Shown piece by piece: positions 27,553-36,521 of a DNA stretch of 64,000 nt. A model generated the notes under the pieces. The model was not told the origin of the DNA. It made no database searches and saw nothing but the letters and a program-made list of their open reading frames with translations. The position numbers and the translations under genes were made by a program. The DNA lies in contig NZ_BSEN01000001.1 in assembly GCF_027921845.1 (NCBI RefSeq), positions 2,079 to 66,078 of the forward strand. Reading direction: 5' to 3'. The DNA comes from Leifsonia poae. Lineage in GTDB: Bacteria; Actinomycetota; Actinomycetes; Actinomycetales; Microbacteriaceae. Every line of letters starts with the position of its first letter. Within the stretch, counting starts at the first letter, position 1.

Positions 27553-28412
27553 GCACGAAGCGGGCCCGGCGCCGCGATGGCGTGCACATCGGACTCACCG
27601 TCTGGGGCGTGCTGGTGTTCGCGTTCCTGTTCCTTCCGATCGTCGTGATGCTCGTCTACTCGTTCAACACCGGGCGGCTGCTCGCGACCTGGCAGGGCTT
27701 CGGCGTCACCGCCTACGCGAACGCCTGGGCGAACCCGGTCATCCGCGGGTCGGTGGTCACCTCGCTCGAGGCCGCCCTGGGCGCCGCCGTGCTGTCGACG
27801 ATCCTCGGCACGCTCGGCGGTCTCGCCCTCGCCCGGTCGAAGGCGCGCACCTCCTGGGTGCTGTGGGCGACGCTGCTGCTCTCGATCACCCTGTTCACCC
27901 CCGAGATCGTCGACGCGGTGTCGATGCTCCCCTGGTTCGTCAGCCTCGGCACCGACTTCGGGATCGGGATGTTCAGCGACGGTCTCGTGCGGCTGGTCGT
28001 CTCGCACGCCGTGCTGTCGGTCGCCGTCGTCACGTTCATCGTGCGGGCACGGATGCAGGGCATGGACGAGTCGCTCGAGGAGGCGGCCGCCGACCTGTAC
28101 GCGCCGCCGCTCAAGCGGTTCTGGCAGATCACCCTGCCCGTCGCGAGCCCGGCCATCTGGGCGGGCGCGCTGATGTCGTTCACCCTCAGCCTGGACAACA
28201 CGATCGTCTCCAGCTTCGTGCAGGTGCCCGGCTCGACACCCTGGCCGGTGTACATCTTCAGCTCGCTGCGGGTGGGACTGCGCCCGGAGATCGCTGCGGT
28301 CTCCGCCGTGATGTTCGTGCTGACGCTCGTTGCCCTCGCGGTGGTCGCCCTCGTGCTGCGGCGCGGTGGCGCGAACACCGAAGAGATGGCCAAGACCCTG
28401 GCGAGCGCATGA
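27549..28412 (+). CDS. potC: ABC transporter permease, spermidine/putrescine type (PotC-like)
   Basis: The second 287-residue permease. About six helices start at GLTVWGVLVFAFLFLPIVVMLVYSF; the EAA loop is EEAAADLYAPPLKRFWQITLPVASPAI. The segment FTLSLDNTIVSSFVQVPGSTPWPVYIFSSLRVGLRPEI is very characteristic of PotC. It overlaps potB upstream and the cupin gene downstream by four bases each, so all genes from potA to the cupin appear to be one operon. Confidence 0.9.
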   Translation: MSTKRARRRDGVHIGLTVWGVLVFAFLFLPIVVMLVYSFNTGRLLATWQGFGVTAYANAWANPVIRGSVVTSLEAALGAAVLSTILGTLGGLALARSKARTSWVLWATLLLSITLFTPEIVDAVSMLPWFVSLGTDFGIGMFSDGLVRLVVSHAVLSVAVVTFIVRARMQGMDESLEEAAADLYAPPLKRFWQITLPVASPAIWAGALMSFTLSLDNTIVSSFVQVPGSTPWPVYIFSSLRVGLRPEIAAVSAVMFVLTLVALAVVALVLRRGGANTEEMAKTLASA

Positions 28413-28762
28413 CCGGGATGGACGCCTTCGAGACCACAGCCCTGATCGGCGCGGCCGCCCTTCCGCTGGCTCACGAGATCGTTCAGGACGACCAACGGGT
28501 CTCGGGAGAGCCGGCGACCGGGCTCGTCGAACTCGGAACGTTCGGCGGTCTCGAGATCGGCGTCTGGGAGATGACAACCGGAGCCATGACCGACGTCGAG
28601 GCGGACGAGCTGTTCGTCGTCGTCGCCGGGCGGGCGACGATCGCTTTCGAGGCATCCGGAGTGGTGCTGGCGATCGGACCGGGTGACATCGTGCGGCTCA
28701 CCGAGGGAGACCGCACCACCTGGACCGTGACCGAGACGCTGCGCAAGGTCTACCTGACGTAG
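28409..28762 (+). CDS. Small cupin (DUF861-type) at the end of the polyamine operon
   Basis: A 117-residue single-domain cupin: GLEIGVWEMTTGAMTDVEADELFVVVAGRATIAFEASGVVLAIGPGDIVRLTEGDRTTWTVTETLRKVYL resembles the cupin_3/DUF861 group, where the core sits in a W-x-x-x-G, ELF-x-V-x-G, PGD pattern. Such cupins often travel with amino or polyamine catabolic genes. The function here is unknown. It overlaps potC by four bases, and its stop directly abuts the stop of the convergent pucR-like gene with no space between. Confidence 0.75.
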   Translation: MTGMDAFETTALIGAAALPLAHEIVQDDQRVSGEPATGLVELGTFGGLEIGVWEMTTGAMTDVEADELFVVVAGRATIAFEASGVVLAIGPGDIVRLTEGDRTTWTVTETLRKVYLT

Positions 28763-30412
28763 CTAGCGCGGGTACCCGTCCGCACGCCGCGCGAGCAGTG
28801 CGGCATGCAGGGCGCTCAGGGTCTCGCCGTCGTCGAGGTCCATCCCGAGCAGGTCCTCGATCAGCGCGATCCGCTGGTAGAACACCGAGCGGGAGAGGTG
28901 GCTCGCCCCCGCCGCCCGCGTGCGATTGCCCGGGTGCGTCAGATACGCGCGCAGCACCTCCAGCAGGTCGCCGCCGTTGGCCAGGTCGTACTCGATCAAC
29001 GGGCGCAGCATCTGCTCGCTGTGCTCCTGCATGCGCGGATCGCTTCCCATCGCGTTCACGAGCCGCAGCAGCGGCCGGCGCTCGACCCGGTGCACCACGG
29101 CTGTTCGCCCGCGCCCGGAGTCCGCGCGGCCGAGCAGCTCGGTCGCCTCCTCGATCGAGGCCAGCAGTCCCGGGATGCCCGGAGCCTCGGATCCCACGGC
29201 GAGCTGCACCGAGTTCTCCGGCGACCGCAGCTCTCGTGCGACCGCCCGGGCGATGTCCCCGAACACGGCGTCGGTGATCGGGCGCCCGCGGCGCACCGAG
29301 AGCGCCAGCACGACCGTTCCCCGGTTCTGGGACGGGTGGGCGGCGGCGAGCGCATCGGCTCCGACCTCCCTGGCCGCCGTCAGCGCGGCCGCGACGACAC
29401 GTGCGGCATCCGCGCCGGCCGTTCGAACCGTCACCGCCGCACCGATCAGCGTGCGCCCCGTCACCGCGAATCCGGCCGCCTCGACGCGGGCGACGAGCCC
29501 GCTCTCGCTGGCGAAGCGGCGCCCGAGCAACGCACCGAGCAGCCGATCGTGACTCTGGCGGGTCCACTCGTCGTCGTCGCGGTCGGCGAGCCGGCTGAGC
29601 GCCAGCGCCACCGCCGCCTGCTCCAGCACGTTCGACCGGCCGGCGGGATGCGGCTCCCCCGGCAGCGCGATCAGGTGACCCCATCGCGTCCCCCTGGCCT
29701 CGACCGGGGTGATCAGCCAGCCGTCGCCGTCGCCGCGGTGGGCGGCCCGTGAGCGGTGCTCCCAATCGTCGAGAGCGTCGTCGGCGGCGCCGAGCGTCTC
29801 CGCGGCGATCACCTGATGGTTGACGTCCTCCAGCACGACGGGCGCTGCCAGCGCCCGGCCGGCCTGCGAGACGATGAAGTCCGCAGGGCTCCCGCGCAGG
29901 CTCAACTCGGTGAACAGGGCGTGGATCTCGTCCCGGGCGCGCAGCGCCACCATCTGGTCGTCGATGATGCGGGAGTGCACGGCCTCGGTGATGGCGATGA
30001 AGCGGACCTCGCGGTGCAGCACGACGAACGGGAGACCGGCTGCCTGGAACGCGGCGACCAGCGCGGGCGGCGCTGTGGGCATCCGGTCACTCAGCTCGAG
30101 CACGAGGCCCGCGACGCCGTCGCGGATCAGCTGGTCGGCGAGCGCGGCGAGCTCTCGCTCGTCGGAAGGCCACCCAACACCCGTCGAGAGCAGCAGCTCA
30201 CCTCCGCTGATCAGGCGTGCCGACTGCGCACTCTCCGACACGTGCACCCAGCGAACCGGCCGATCGAGGGCGGCATCGCCCGACAGCACCTCCGGCAGCG
30301 CACGCGCGACGTCGTCGTACCGCAGGATCTCCCGCACGGTGGGGAGGAGCACCGTCGCCGCCTCGTCCGGACGATCTGTTCTGTCGGGCTCCAACGTGCG
30401 ACGTTCTGGCAT
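28763..30412 (-). CDS. PucR-family transcriptional regulator
   Basis: A 549-residue PucR-type activator. The N-terminal PucR domain (LLPTVREILRYDDVARALPEVLSG, residues about 20-150) senses a small ligand; the middle contains a GGDEF-like degenerate region; the C-terminal helix-turn-helix (PucR C-terminal domain, LLEVLRAYLTHPGNRTRAAGASHLSRSVFYQRIALIEDLLGMDLDDGE) binds DNA. I start at MPERRTLEPD, although the open frame runs 34 codons further up. It is divergent from the malonate-semialdehyde dehydrogenase and convergent with the transporter operon, so it likely controls this locus. Confidence 0.87.
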   Translation of the reverse strand: MPERRTLEPDRTDRPDEAATVLLPTVREILRYDDVARALPEVLSGDAALDRPVRWVHVSESAQSARLISGGELLLSTGVGWPSDERELAALADQLIRDGVAGLVLELSDRMPTAPPALVAAFQAAGLPFVVLHREVRFIAITEAVHSRIIDDQMVALRARDEIHALFTELSLRGSPADFIVSQAGRALAAPVVLEDVNHQVIAAETLGAADDALDDWEHRSRAAHRGDGDGWLITPVEARGTRWGHLIALPGEPHPAGRSNVLEQAAVALALSRLADRDDDEWTRQSHDRLLGALLGRRFASESGLVARVEAAGFAVTGRTLIGAAVTVRTAGADAARVVAAALTAAREVGADALAAAHPSQNRGTVVLALSVRRGRPITDAVFGDIARAVARELRSPENSVQLAVGSEAPGIPGLLASIEEATELLGRADSGRGRTAVVHRVERRPLLRLVNAMGSDPRMQEHSEQMLRPLIEYDLANGGDLLEVLRAYLTHPGNRTRAAGASHLSRSVFYQRIALIEDLLGMDLDDGETLSALHAALLARRADGYPR

Positions 30413-30503
30413 CGACCACTCGCCTCGCTCTCTGTGATCATTGGCATGTAAGCCTACAGTTCCATCCGGGCAATCCGTCCGACAAGCACCGAGGAGAAGC
30501 CGC

Positions 30504-31988
30504 GTGGCCCTCATCCGCCATTACATCGACGGTCAGGCGACCGGCGACCCCGTCCGCACCGGACCCGTCTTCAACCCAGCGACGGGCGAGCGTCGCCACG
30601 ACGTCGTGCTCGGCAGCGCCGCCGACGTCGAGCAGGCCATCGCGGCCGCCCGCGCCGCCCTCCCCGGATGGCGCGCCACCAGCCTCACGAAGCGCGCAGA
30701 CGTGATGTTCCGCCTCCGTCACCTGCTCGCCGAGCGGTCGGGCGAACTCGCCGCGATCGTCACCGGTGAGCACGGCAAGGTGCTCTCCGACGCGGCCGGC
30801 GAGATCGGTCGCGGCCTCGAGAACGTCGAGTTCGCCTCCGGGCTCATCAACCAGCTCAAAGGCGAGTACAGCCAGCAGGTCTCCTCGGGCGTCGACGTGC
30901 ACAGCGTCAAGCAGCCGGTCGGCGTCGTCGCCTGCATCACGCCGTTCAACTTCCCCGTGATGGTGCCCCTCTGGATGGTCGCCAGCGCGATCGCGTGCGG
31001 CAACACCGTCGTGCTCAAGCCGAGCGAGAAGGACCCGAGCGCGTCGGTCTACCTCGCCGAGCTGTTCCGCGAGGCGGGACTCCCTGCCGGCGTGCTCAAC
31101 GTGGTGCACGGTGACAAGGTCGCCGTCGACACCCTCCTCGACAGCCCGGATGTCGACGCCGTCAGCTTCGTCGGCTCCACTCCGATCGCGCGTGCCATCT
31201 ACCAGCGCGCGAGCGCCAACGGCAAGCGCGTCCAGGCGCTCGGCGGCGCCAAGAACCACATGGTCGTGCTCGAAGACGCCGACATCGAGGCCGCTGCAGA
31301 CGCCGCCGTCTCCGCTGCCTACGGGTCCGCCGGCGAGCGGTGCATGGCGGTGAGCGTGCTCGTCGCCGTCGGCGACGTCGGCGACCGGCTCGTCCCCGCG
31401 ATCGAACGCCGCCTCGACTCCCTCGTGATCGGCGACGGCACCGACGCGGCGAGCGAGATGGGTCCGCTGATCACCCGCGAGCACCGCGACAAGGTGGCGT
31501 CATACGTCACGGGCGCCGGTGCCGAGGGCGCAACGGTCGTCGTCGACGGCACCGCGAAGCAGTTCGACTCCGACGGCTTCTTCGTGGGCGTGAGTCTCAT
31601 CGACGACGTCACCACCGGGATGAAGGTGTACACCGACGAGATCTTCGGCCCCGTGCTGTCGGTCGTCCGGGTCGACACCTTCGAGGAGGCAGTTGCCCTG
31701 GTCAACGCGAACCAGTACGGCAACGGCGTCGCGCTGTTCACCCGCGACGGCGGCGCCGCCCGCCAGTTCGAGTTCGACATCGAGGTGGGCATGGTCGGCA
31801 TCAACGTGCCGATCCCCGTTCCGATCGGCGCCTTCTCCTTCGGCGGCTGGAAGAACTCGCTCTTCGGCGACGCGCACATCTACGGGCCGGAGTCGTTCCA
31901 CTTCTACACGCGCAGCAAGGTCGTCACCTCGCGCTGGCCCGACCCGCTGCACTCGAAGATCGAACTCGCGTTCCCCGGAAACTCCTGA
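30504..31988 (+). CDS. mmsA: CoA-acylating (methyl)malonate-semialdehyde dehydrogenase
   Basis: A 494-residue aldehyde dehydrogenase of the MmsA/IolA group, which converts malonate semialdehyde to acetyl-CoA or methylmalonate semialdehyde to propionyl-CoA. The catalytic cysteine is Cys280 in [27 protein letters not shown] and GSTPIAR are family motifs. The start is GTG, with GAGGAG eight bases upstream. It is paired with an aminotransferase 23 bp downstream, which suggests removal of beta-alanine-type amino acids. A second family member, in the inositol cluster, lies at 58507-60012. Confidence 0.9.
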   Translation: MALIRHYIDGQATGDPVRTGPVFNPATGERRHDVVLGSAADVEQAIAAARAALPGWRATSLTKRADVMFRLRHLLAERSGELAAIVTGEHGKVLSDAAGEIGRGLENVEFASGLINQLKGEYSQQVSSGVDVHSVKQPVGVVACITPFNFPVMVPLWMVASAIACGNTVVLKPSEKDPSASVYLAELFREAGLPAGVLNVVHGDKVAVDTLLDSPDVDAVSFVGSTPIARAIYQRASANGKRVQALGGAKNHMVVLEDADIEAAADAAVSAAYGSAGERCMAVSVLVAVGDVGDRLVPAIERRLDSLVIGDGTDAASEMGPLITREHRDKVASYVTGAGAEGATVVVDGTAKQFDSDGFFVGVSLIDDVTTGMKVYTDEIFGPVLSVVRVDTFEEAVALVNANQYGNGVALFTRDGGAARQFEFDIEVGMVGINVPIPVPIGAFSFGGWKNSLFGDAHIYGPESFHFYTRSKVVTSRWPDPLHSKIELAFPGNS

Positions 31989-32011
31989 TCCCGCCCAGTG
32001 AGAGGCCTGCC

Positions 32012-33466
32012 ATGACCGACACCATCGACACCAGCACGTCGTCCGCCCCGTCCGCTCCGTCCGCTCCGGCCGCTCCGGCCCGCGACGGCTTCACCGATCG
32101 GAACGGCGCCTCGCACCCGTTCGGCGACCGCGATGCCGAGACGCAGGTGCGCAGCGACGACCGCAGCCACGTGTTCCACTCCTGGAGCGCGCAGGCCCAG
32201 ATCGACCCGTTGCCCATCGCCGCCGGCGCCGGCTCGACGTTCTGGGACTATCGCGGCAACGCGTACCTCGACTTCAGCTCGCAGCTGGTGAACCTCAACC
32301 TCGGCCACCAGCATCCGGATCTCGTGCGCGCCATCCAGGAGCAGGCGGGCCGGCTGGCGACCATCCAGCCGTCGATGGCGAACGACGTGCGCGGCGAGCT
32401 CGCGCGCCGCATCGCCCGGGTCGCGCCCGGAACGCTCAACCGGGTGTTCTTCACCAACGGCGGCGCCGACGCCAACGAGTACGCGGTGCGGATGGCGCGC
32501 CGCGTCACCGGACGCCGCAAGGTGCTCTCGATGTACCGCTCGTACCACGGCGGCACGTCCACCGCGATCTCGCTCACCGGTGACCCGCGTCGGTGGGCGA
32601 ACGAGCCGAGCGACGGGTCGGTCGCGCACTTCTTCGGCCCCTACCTGTACCGGTCGGCGTTCCACTCGACGACGCCGCAGGAGGAGACGCAGCGTGCCCT
32701 CGAGCACCTGGAGAACGTCATCGTGCTCGAAGGCGCTGCGACTGTCGCCGCGATCATCATCGAGACGGTGGTCGGCACGAACGGCGTGCTGGTCCCTCCG
32801 CCCGGCTACCTGGCCGGGGTGCGCGAGCTGTGCGACCGCTACGGCATCGTCTACATCGCCGATGAGGTCATGGTCGGCTTCGGCCGCATCGGCGAGTGGT
32901 TCGCCGTCGACGCCTTCGATGTCGTGCCCGACCTGATCACCTTCGCCAAGGGGGTCAATTCCGGATACGTGCCGCTCGGCGGCGTCGTGATCTCCGACCG
33001 GATCGCCGACTTCTTCGACGACGTGCCGTTCCAGGGCGGCCTCACCTACTCCGGGCATCCGCTGGCCTGCGCCGCCGGTGTCGCGACGTTCGAGGTGTTC
33101 GAGCGCGACGGCATCCTGGAGCGCGTCCGCGACCTCGGGTCCCGGGTGATCGAGCCGGAGATCACGTCGTGGCTCGACACGCACCCCTCGCTCGGCGAGG
33201 TGCGCGGGCGTGGGCTGTTCTGGGCGCTGGAGCTGGTGCGCGACCGGGAGACCCGGGAGCCGTTCGTGCCGTTCAATGCCACGGGAGCGGACGCCGCGCC
33301 GATGGGCGCCGTGGCCGCCGCGTGCAAGGCGGCGGGCGTCTGGCCGTTCACGCACTTCAACCGGATGCACATCGCGCCGCCGCTGGTGATCGAGGAGGCC
33401 GAACTGCGCCGCGGGCTGGCGGCGATCGACGACGCGCTGACGGTGGCCGACGGGTACGTCCGCTAG
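32012..33466 (+). CDS. Class III (omega-amino acid) PLP aminotransferase
   Basis: A 484-residue class III aminotransferase. The PLP lysine is in TFAKGVNSGYVPLG, preceded by the conserved YIADEVMVGFGRIGEWFA. The first 30 residues are low-complexity SAPSAPSAPAAPA, coded by a TCCGCTCCG-like repeat. AGAGG precedes the ATG. As the partner of mmsA, it probably makes malonate semialdehyde from beta-alanine, or handles a similar omega-amine from polyamine oxidation. Exact donor unknown. Confidence 0.87.
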   Translation: MTDTIDTSTSSAPSAPSAPAAPARDGFTDRNGASHPFGDRDAETQVRSDDRSHVFHSWSAQAQIDPLPIAAGAGSTFWDYRGNAYLDFSSQLVNLNLGHQHPDLVRAIQEQAGRLATIQPSMANDVRGELARRIARVAPGTLNRVFFTNGGADANEYAVRMARRVTGRRKVLSMYRSYHGGTSTAISLTGDPRRWANEPSDGSVAHFFGPYLYRSAFHSTTPQEETQRALEHLENVIVLEGAATVAAIIIETVVGTNGVLVPPPGYLAGVRELCDRYGIVYIADEVMVGFGRIGEWFAVDAFDVVPDLITFAKGVNSGYVPLGGVVISDRIADFFDDVPFQGGLTYSGHPLACAAGVATFEVFERDGILERVRDLGSRVIEPEITSWLDTHPSLGEVRGRGLFWALELVRDRETREPFVPFNATGADAAPMGAVAAACKAAGVWPFTHFNRMHIAPPLVIEEAELRRGLAAIDDALTVADGYVR

Positions 33467-33509
33467 CCGTCGGTGTGCGCCGGCCGCGCACATCGACCAG
33501 ACTGAGGTC

Positions 33510-34607
33510 ATGAGTCAACCAGGTGACGGCCGCGTCGCCGTCTACATCGATTTCGACAACATCGTGATCTCGCGCTACGACCAGGTGAACGGGCGCAGCC
33601 AGTTCCAGCGCGATCGCGCCAAGGCGGGCGCAGACGGCATGGCCACGGATCCCAAGATCGCCCAGCGCCTCCAGAAGGCGACCGTGGACCTCGGGGCGGT
33701 GATCGACTTCGCCTCGTCGTTCGGCACCCTCGTGCTCGACCGCGCCTACGCCGACTGGTCGGCCGCGGTGAACGCCGACTACCGCGGGCAGCTGGTCGCC
33801 CGCGCGGTCGACCTCGTCCAGCTGTTCCCGGCGGCCGCGTACGCGAAGAACGGTGCGGACATCCGCCTGGCCGTCGACGCGGTCGAAGACCTCTTCCGCC
33901 TGCCCGACCTCACCCACGTGGTGATCGTGGCCGGCGACTCCGACTACATCGCGCTCGCCCAGCGCTGCAAGCGGCTCGGCCGCTACGTGGTCGGCATCGG
34001 GATGGCCGGCTCGACCAGCAAGGCGCTGGCCGCCGCGTGCGACGAGTTCGTGATCTACGACGACCTGCCCGGTGTCGCCCCGATCGATGCGGGAACCGAC
34101 CAGACGCTCGACGAGGTCGAGGAGTCGCTCGTCGCCGCCGGCGACGTGGCACCGGTGGCCGAGGGCACCGCCGGGGGCGCCGCCTCCGGCGCGGAGGGCA
34201 GCGACTCTGCGGAGACCGCCGCGCCGGCCAAAACGCCTCGCAAGAAGTCGACCCGCGCCCCGAAGACGGCCCCCGCCGCCGTCGAGGAGCAGCCGGTGGA
34301 GGAGCAGGAGTCGATCGCCGACCGGCAGGCCGCCGCGACCCGCCTGCTCGAGCGTGCGATGCAGCTCGGTCACGAGAAGGACGACGCCGAGTGGCTGCAC
34401 AGCTCGTCGGTGAAGTCGCAGATCAAGCGCATGGATCCGTCGTTCAGCGAGAAGTCGCTCGGCTTCCGGTCGTTCAGCGACTTCCTCAAGTCGCGCGACG
34501 AGCTCGTCGATCTCGACGACAGCACGACCGCTCTCCTGCTGCGCTCGAAGCCGCAGTCTCCCCCGCCGCCCCGCAAGCGCACCCCGCGACGGGCGTCGTC
34601 GTCATGA
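33510..34607 (+). CDS. NYN-domain protein with C-terminal OST-HTH (LOTUS) domain
   Basis: A 365-residue protein of the LabA/YacP-like PIN-fold group. Acidic residues of a nuclease-like site are visible: VYIDFDN (Asp14, Asp16), GADIRLAVDAVED and VAGDSDYIAL. Residues about 180-265 form an acidic then basic Ala/Pro/Lys-rich linker. The C-terminal part (RLLERAMQLGHEKDDAEWLHSSSVKSQIKRMDPSFSEKSLGFRSFSDFLKSR) is an OST-HTH/LOTUS RNA-binding domain. The combination suggests an RNase or RNA-binding factor. It shares four bases with the quinone-reductase start. The upstream CAGACT six bases before the ATG is a weak -10 box. Confidence 0.85.
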   Translation: MSQPGDGRVAVYIDFDNIVISRYDQVNGRSQFQRDRAKAGADGMATDPKIAQRLQKATVDLGAVIDFASSFGTLVLDRAYADWSAAVNADYRGQLVARAVDLVQLFPAAAYAKNGADIRLAVDAVEDLFRLPDLTHVVIVAGDSDYIALAQRCKRLGRYVVGIGMAGSTSKALAAACDEFVIYDDLPGVAPIDAGTDQTLDEVEESLVAAGDVAPVAEGTAGGAASGAEGSDSAETAAPAKTPRKKSTRAPKTAPAAVEEQPVEEQESIADRQAAATRLLERAMQLGHEKDDAEWLHSSSVKSQIKRMDPSFSEKSLGFRSFSDFLKSRDELVDLDDSTTALLLRSKPQSPPPPRKRTPRRASSS

Positions 34608-35554
34608 CCACGGCGCACGGCTGGGTGGCCACCCGCTTCGGCGGCTTCGACGACTGGGAGTTCATCGAGCGCGAGGTGCCGGCTCCCGGCCAGGGCGAGG
34701 TCAGCATCCGGGTGCGGGCGTCCGGGGTCAACCCCGCGGACTACAAGCACGTGTCGATGCCGAACCCCGGGCTGGAGCTGCCGGTGCCGATCGGGTACGA
34801 GGTGGCGGGGATCATCTCGGCCATCGGACCTGACACCGAGATCGCCACCGGAGGCGGACGCGTCGGAGACCCGGTCGTCGCGTTCCGGATCAGCGGCGGC
34901 TATTCGACCGAGCTCACGGTGCCCTCCGGCGATGTGCTGGCCAAGCCCGACGGGCTGGGCTTCCCCGAGGCGGCGAACCTGCTGCTGGCGGGGTCGACGG
35001 CATCGCAGATGCTCCACGTCGTCCGAGCGGCCGAGGGTGAGACGGTGCTGCTGCACGGCGCATCCGGTGCTGTCGGCGTGAGTGTGCTGCAGCAGGCCCG
35101 AGCGCTCGGCGTGCGGGTCGTCGGCACCGCGAGCGAGGCGCGCTTCGACGAGGTCCGCCGATTCGGGGGCATCCCGATCACGTACGGAGACGGACTGGTC
35201 GAGCGGGCCAGAGACGCCGCGCCGGACGGGTTCGCCGCCGCGCTCGACGCGATCGGCACCGACGAAGCGGTGGATGCGTCGCTCGAGCTCGTCGACGACC
35301 GGTCGCGCATCGTCACCATCGCGGCCGGGCCCCGTGCGGAGCGCAACGGTTTCGTCGCCATCAACGGGCGGCAGCCGCAGAGCATGGAGTACCGCGACAG
35401 CGTGCGGGCCGACCTGCTGCGCCGCGCAGGAGAGGGCGAACTCGTCGTGCCGATCGCGCGCACGTATCCGCTACCGGATGCGCGCGAGGCGCTCACGTTT
35501 CTGCAGAGTGGTCACCCGGGCGGCAAGCTGGCGCTGCTCTCGCCGCGGCACTGA
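34604..35554 (+). CDS. Zinc-independent NADPH:quinone reductase-like MDR oxidoreductase
   Basis: A 316-residue medium-chain dehydrogenase/reductase of the quinone-oxidoreductase type. GroES-like part: ASGVNPADYKH; NADPH-binding Rossmann motif: VLLHGASGAVGVSVLQQARALG. No zinc ligands typical of alcohol dehydrogenases are evident. The ATG overlaps the NYN gene by four bases, so they are co-translated even though no pathway link is evident. The reaction is probably NADPH-dependent reduction of a quinone or enone. Confidence 0.8.
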   Translation: MTTAHGWVATRFGGFDDWEFIEREVPAPGQGEVSIRVRASGVNPADYKHVSMPNPGLELPVPIGYEVAGIISAIGPDTEIATGGGRVGDPVVAFRISGGYSTELTVPSGDVLAKPDGLGFPEAANLLLAGSTASQMLHVVRAAEGETVLLHGASGAVGVSVLQQARALGVRVVGTASEARFDEVRRFGGIPITYGDGLVERARDAAPDGFAAALDAIGTDEAVDASLELVDDRSRIVTIAAGPRAERNGFVAINGRQPQSMEYRDSVRADLLRRAGEGELVVPIARTYPLPDAREALTFLQSGHPGGKLALLSPRH

Positions 35555-35595
35555 GGCGGGTCGCGGCGCTACGGCGGGTCGCGGCGCTGGGCGCG

Positions 35596-35883
35596 TTACT
35601 GGGGCTTGGTGGCCTTGCCGTCGAGCCAGAGCGTGACGGACTCGTCGCGGTGAACCCCGTCGTCGCCGACGAACTTTTCGCTGATCGTCGGACCCTTCGT
35701 GATCACGTGCACGAGCGCCATGCCGTGCCCGCGCCCGAGGTCGTAGTCGGTCTTCAACCAATCGAGGATCTCGCCGGCCTTGGTGCCGGGTCCGTAGCCG
35801 CGTTCGGTCGCGAGTTCGACGAACTCGCGCGGCGTCTTGCCGGTCTTGTCTTCGATGTTGTCGAGATATGCCTGGAACGACAT
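35596..35883 (-). CDS. DUF4287 family protein
   Basis: A 95-residue protein. MSFQAYLDNIEDKTGKTPREFVELATERGYGPGTKAGEILDWLKTDYDLGRGHGMALVHVI is the DUF4287 pattern (a small helical domain often annotated alone or with DUF5655). GGGGGAG lies five bases before the ATG; the frame is open further upstream but that part has no family match. Function unknown. The convergent quinone reductase ends 41 bp away. Confidence 0.75.
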   Translation of the reverse strand: MSFQAYLDNIEDKTGKTPREFVELATERGYGPGTKAGEILDWLKTDYDLGRGHGMALVHVITKGPTISEKFVGDDGVHRDESVTLWLDGKATKPQ

Positions 35884-35982
35884 GCGGTCTCCCCCTCGTA
35901 GTCGTGACGCGGTCGCGTGACACCCCTCGGTGATCGTCACGAGACCGAGCGCCCGTAGCGAGCGCTGATCAGACTGTAGCGG

Positions 35983-36462
35983 TCAGGCGCGGACGGCGGA
36001 ACGGTGCAGCAGCTCCCGCACCTCGGATTCGTACCGCGCCACCGGCCCGTCGACGGGAATGTCCGGCGCCACGACGGTGATCGGCAGCGCCGCGACCGGC
36101 CCGGCCGCGAGCCCCCACGACGCCCGCCAGCCGCTGACCTGCGCACTCGAGACGGCGTACACGATGCGCCCGAGGCCGACCCACGCGTGCGCGGCCGAGC
36201 ACATCGGGCAGTGCTCCCCCGAGGTGTAGACCGTCGCGGACGCCCGCTCGTCTGGTGTGAGGTTGCCGGCTGCCCAGCGGGCGATCTCGAACTCCGGATG
36301 CCGCGTCTCGTCGCCGCCGCCGGCACGGTTGCGGTCCTCGAACAACACGTGGCCGTCCGGAGCGATGAGCACAGAGCCGAACGGCTCGTCGCCGGCTTCG
36401 AGCGCCTCGCGGGCGAGTTCCACCGCCCGGGCCAGCCGTTCCACGTCGGTGTCGTCGATCAT
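35983..36462 (-). CDS. Cytidine/deoxycytidylate-type deaminase (guanine deaminase-like)
   Basis: A 159-residue zinc deaminase fold protein. The zinc/active-site motif reads RHPEFEIAR with His55 and Glu57 (HPE rather than HAE), and the other zinc ligands are Cys85 and Cys88 in HCPMCSAAH. The short length and lack of tRNA-binding extension argue against TadA; a nucleoside- or guanine-deaminase role is more likely. The ATG is preceded by GGAGACCAGC. Single gene. Substrate unknown. Confidence 0.78.
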   Translation of the reverse strand: MIDDTDVERLARAVELAREALEAGDEPFGSVLIAPDGHVLFEDRNRAGGGDETRHPEFEIARWAAGNLTPDERASATVYTSGEHCPMCSAAHAWVGLGRIVYAVSSAQVSGWRASWGLAAGPVAALPITVVAPDIPVDGPVARYESEVRELLHRSAVRA

Positions 36463-36521
36463 GCTGGTCTCCTCGATCGGGATCGTGTCGCGCCTCGTCA
36501 GTGGGCGACGTGTCGGCTTCG

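Noticed and set aside
30413-30503. TGTAAGCCTACA between pucR-like and mmsA as a PucR operator
   Set aside because: Arms are only four bases and I know no PucR consensus to compare; too weak to list as a site.
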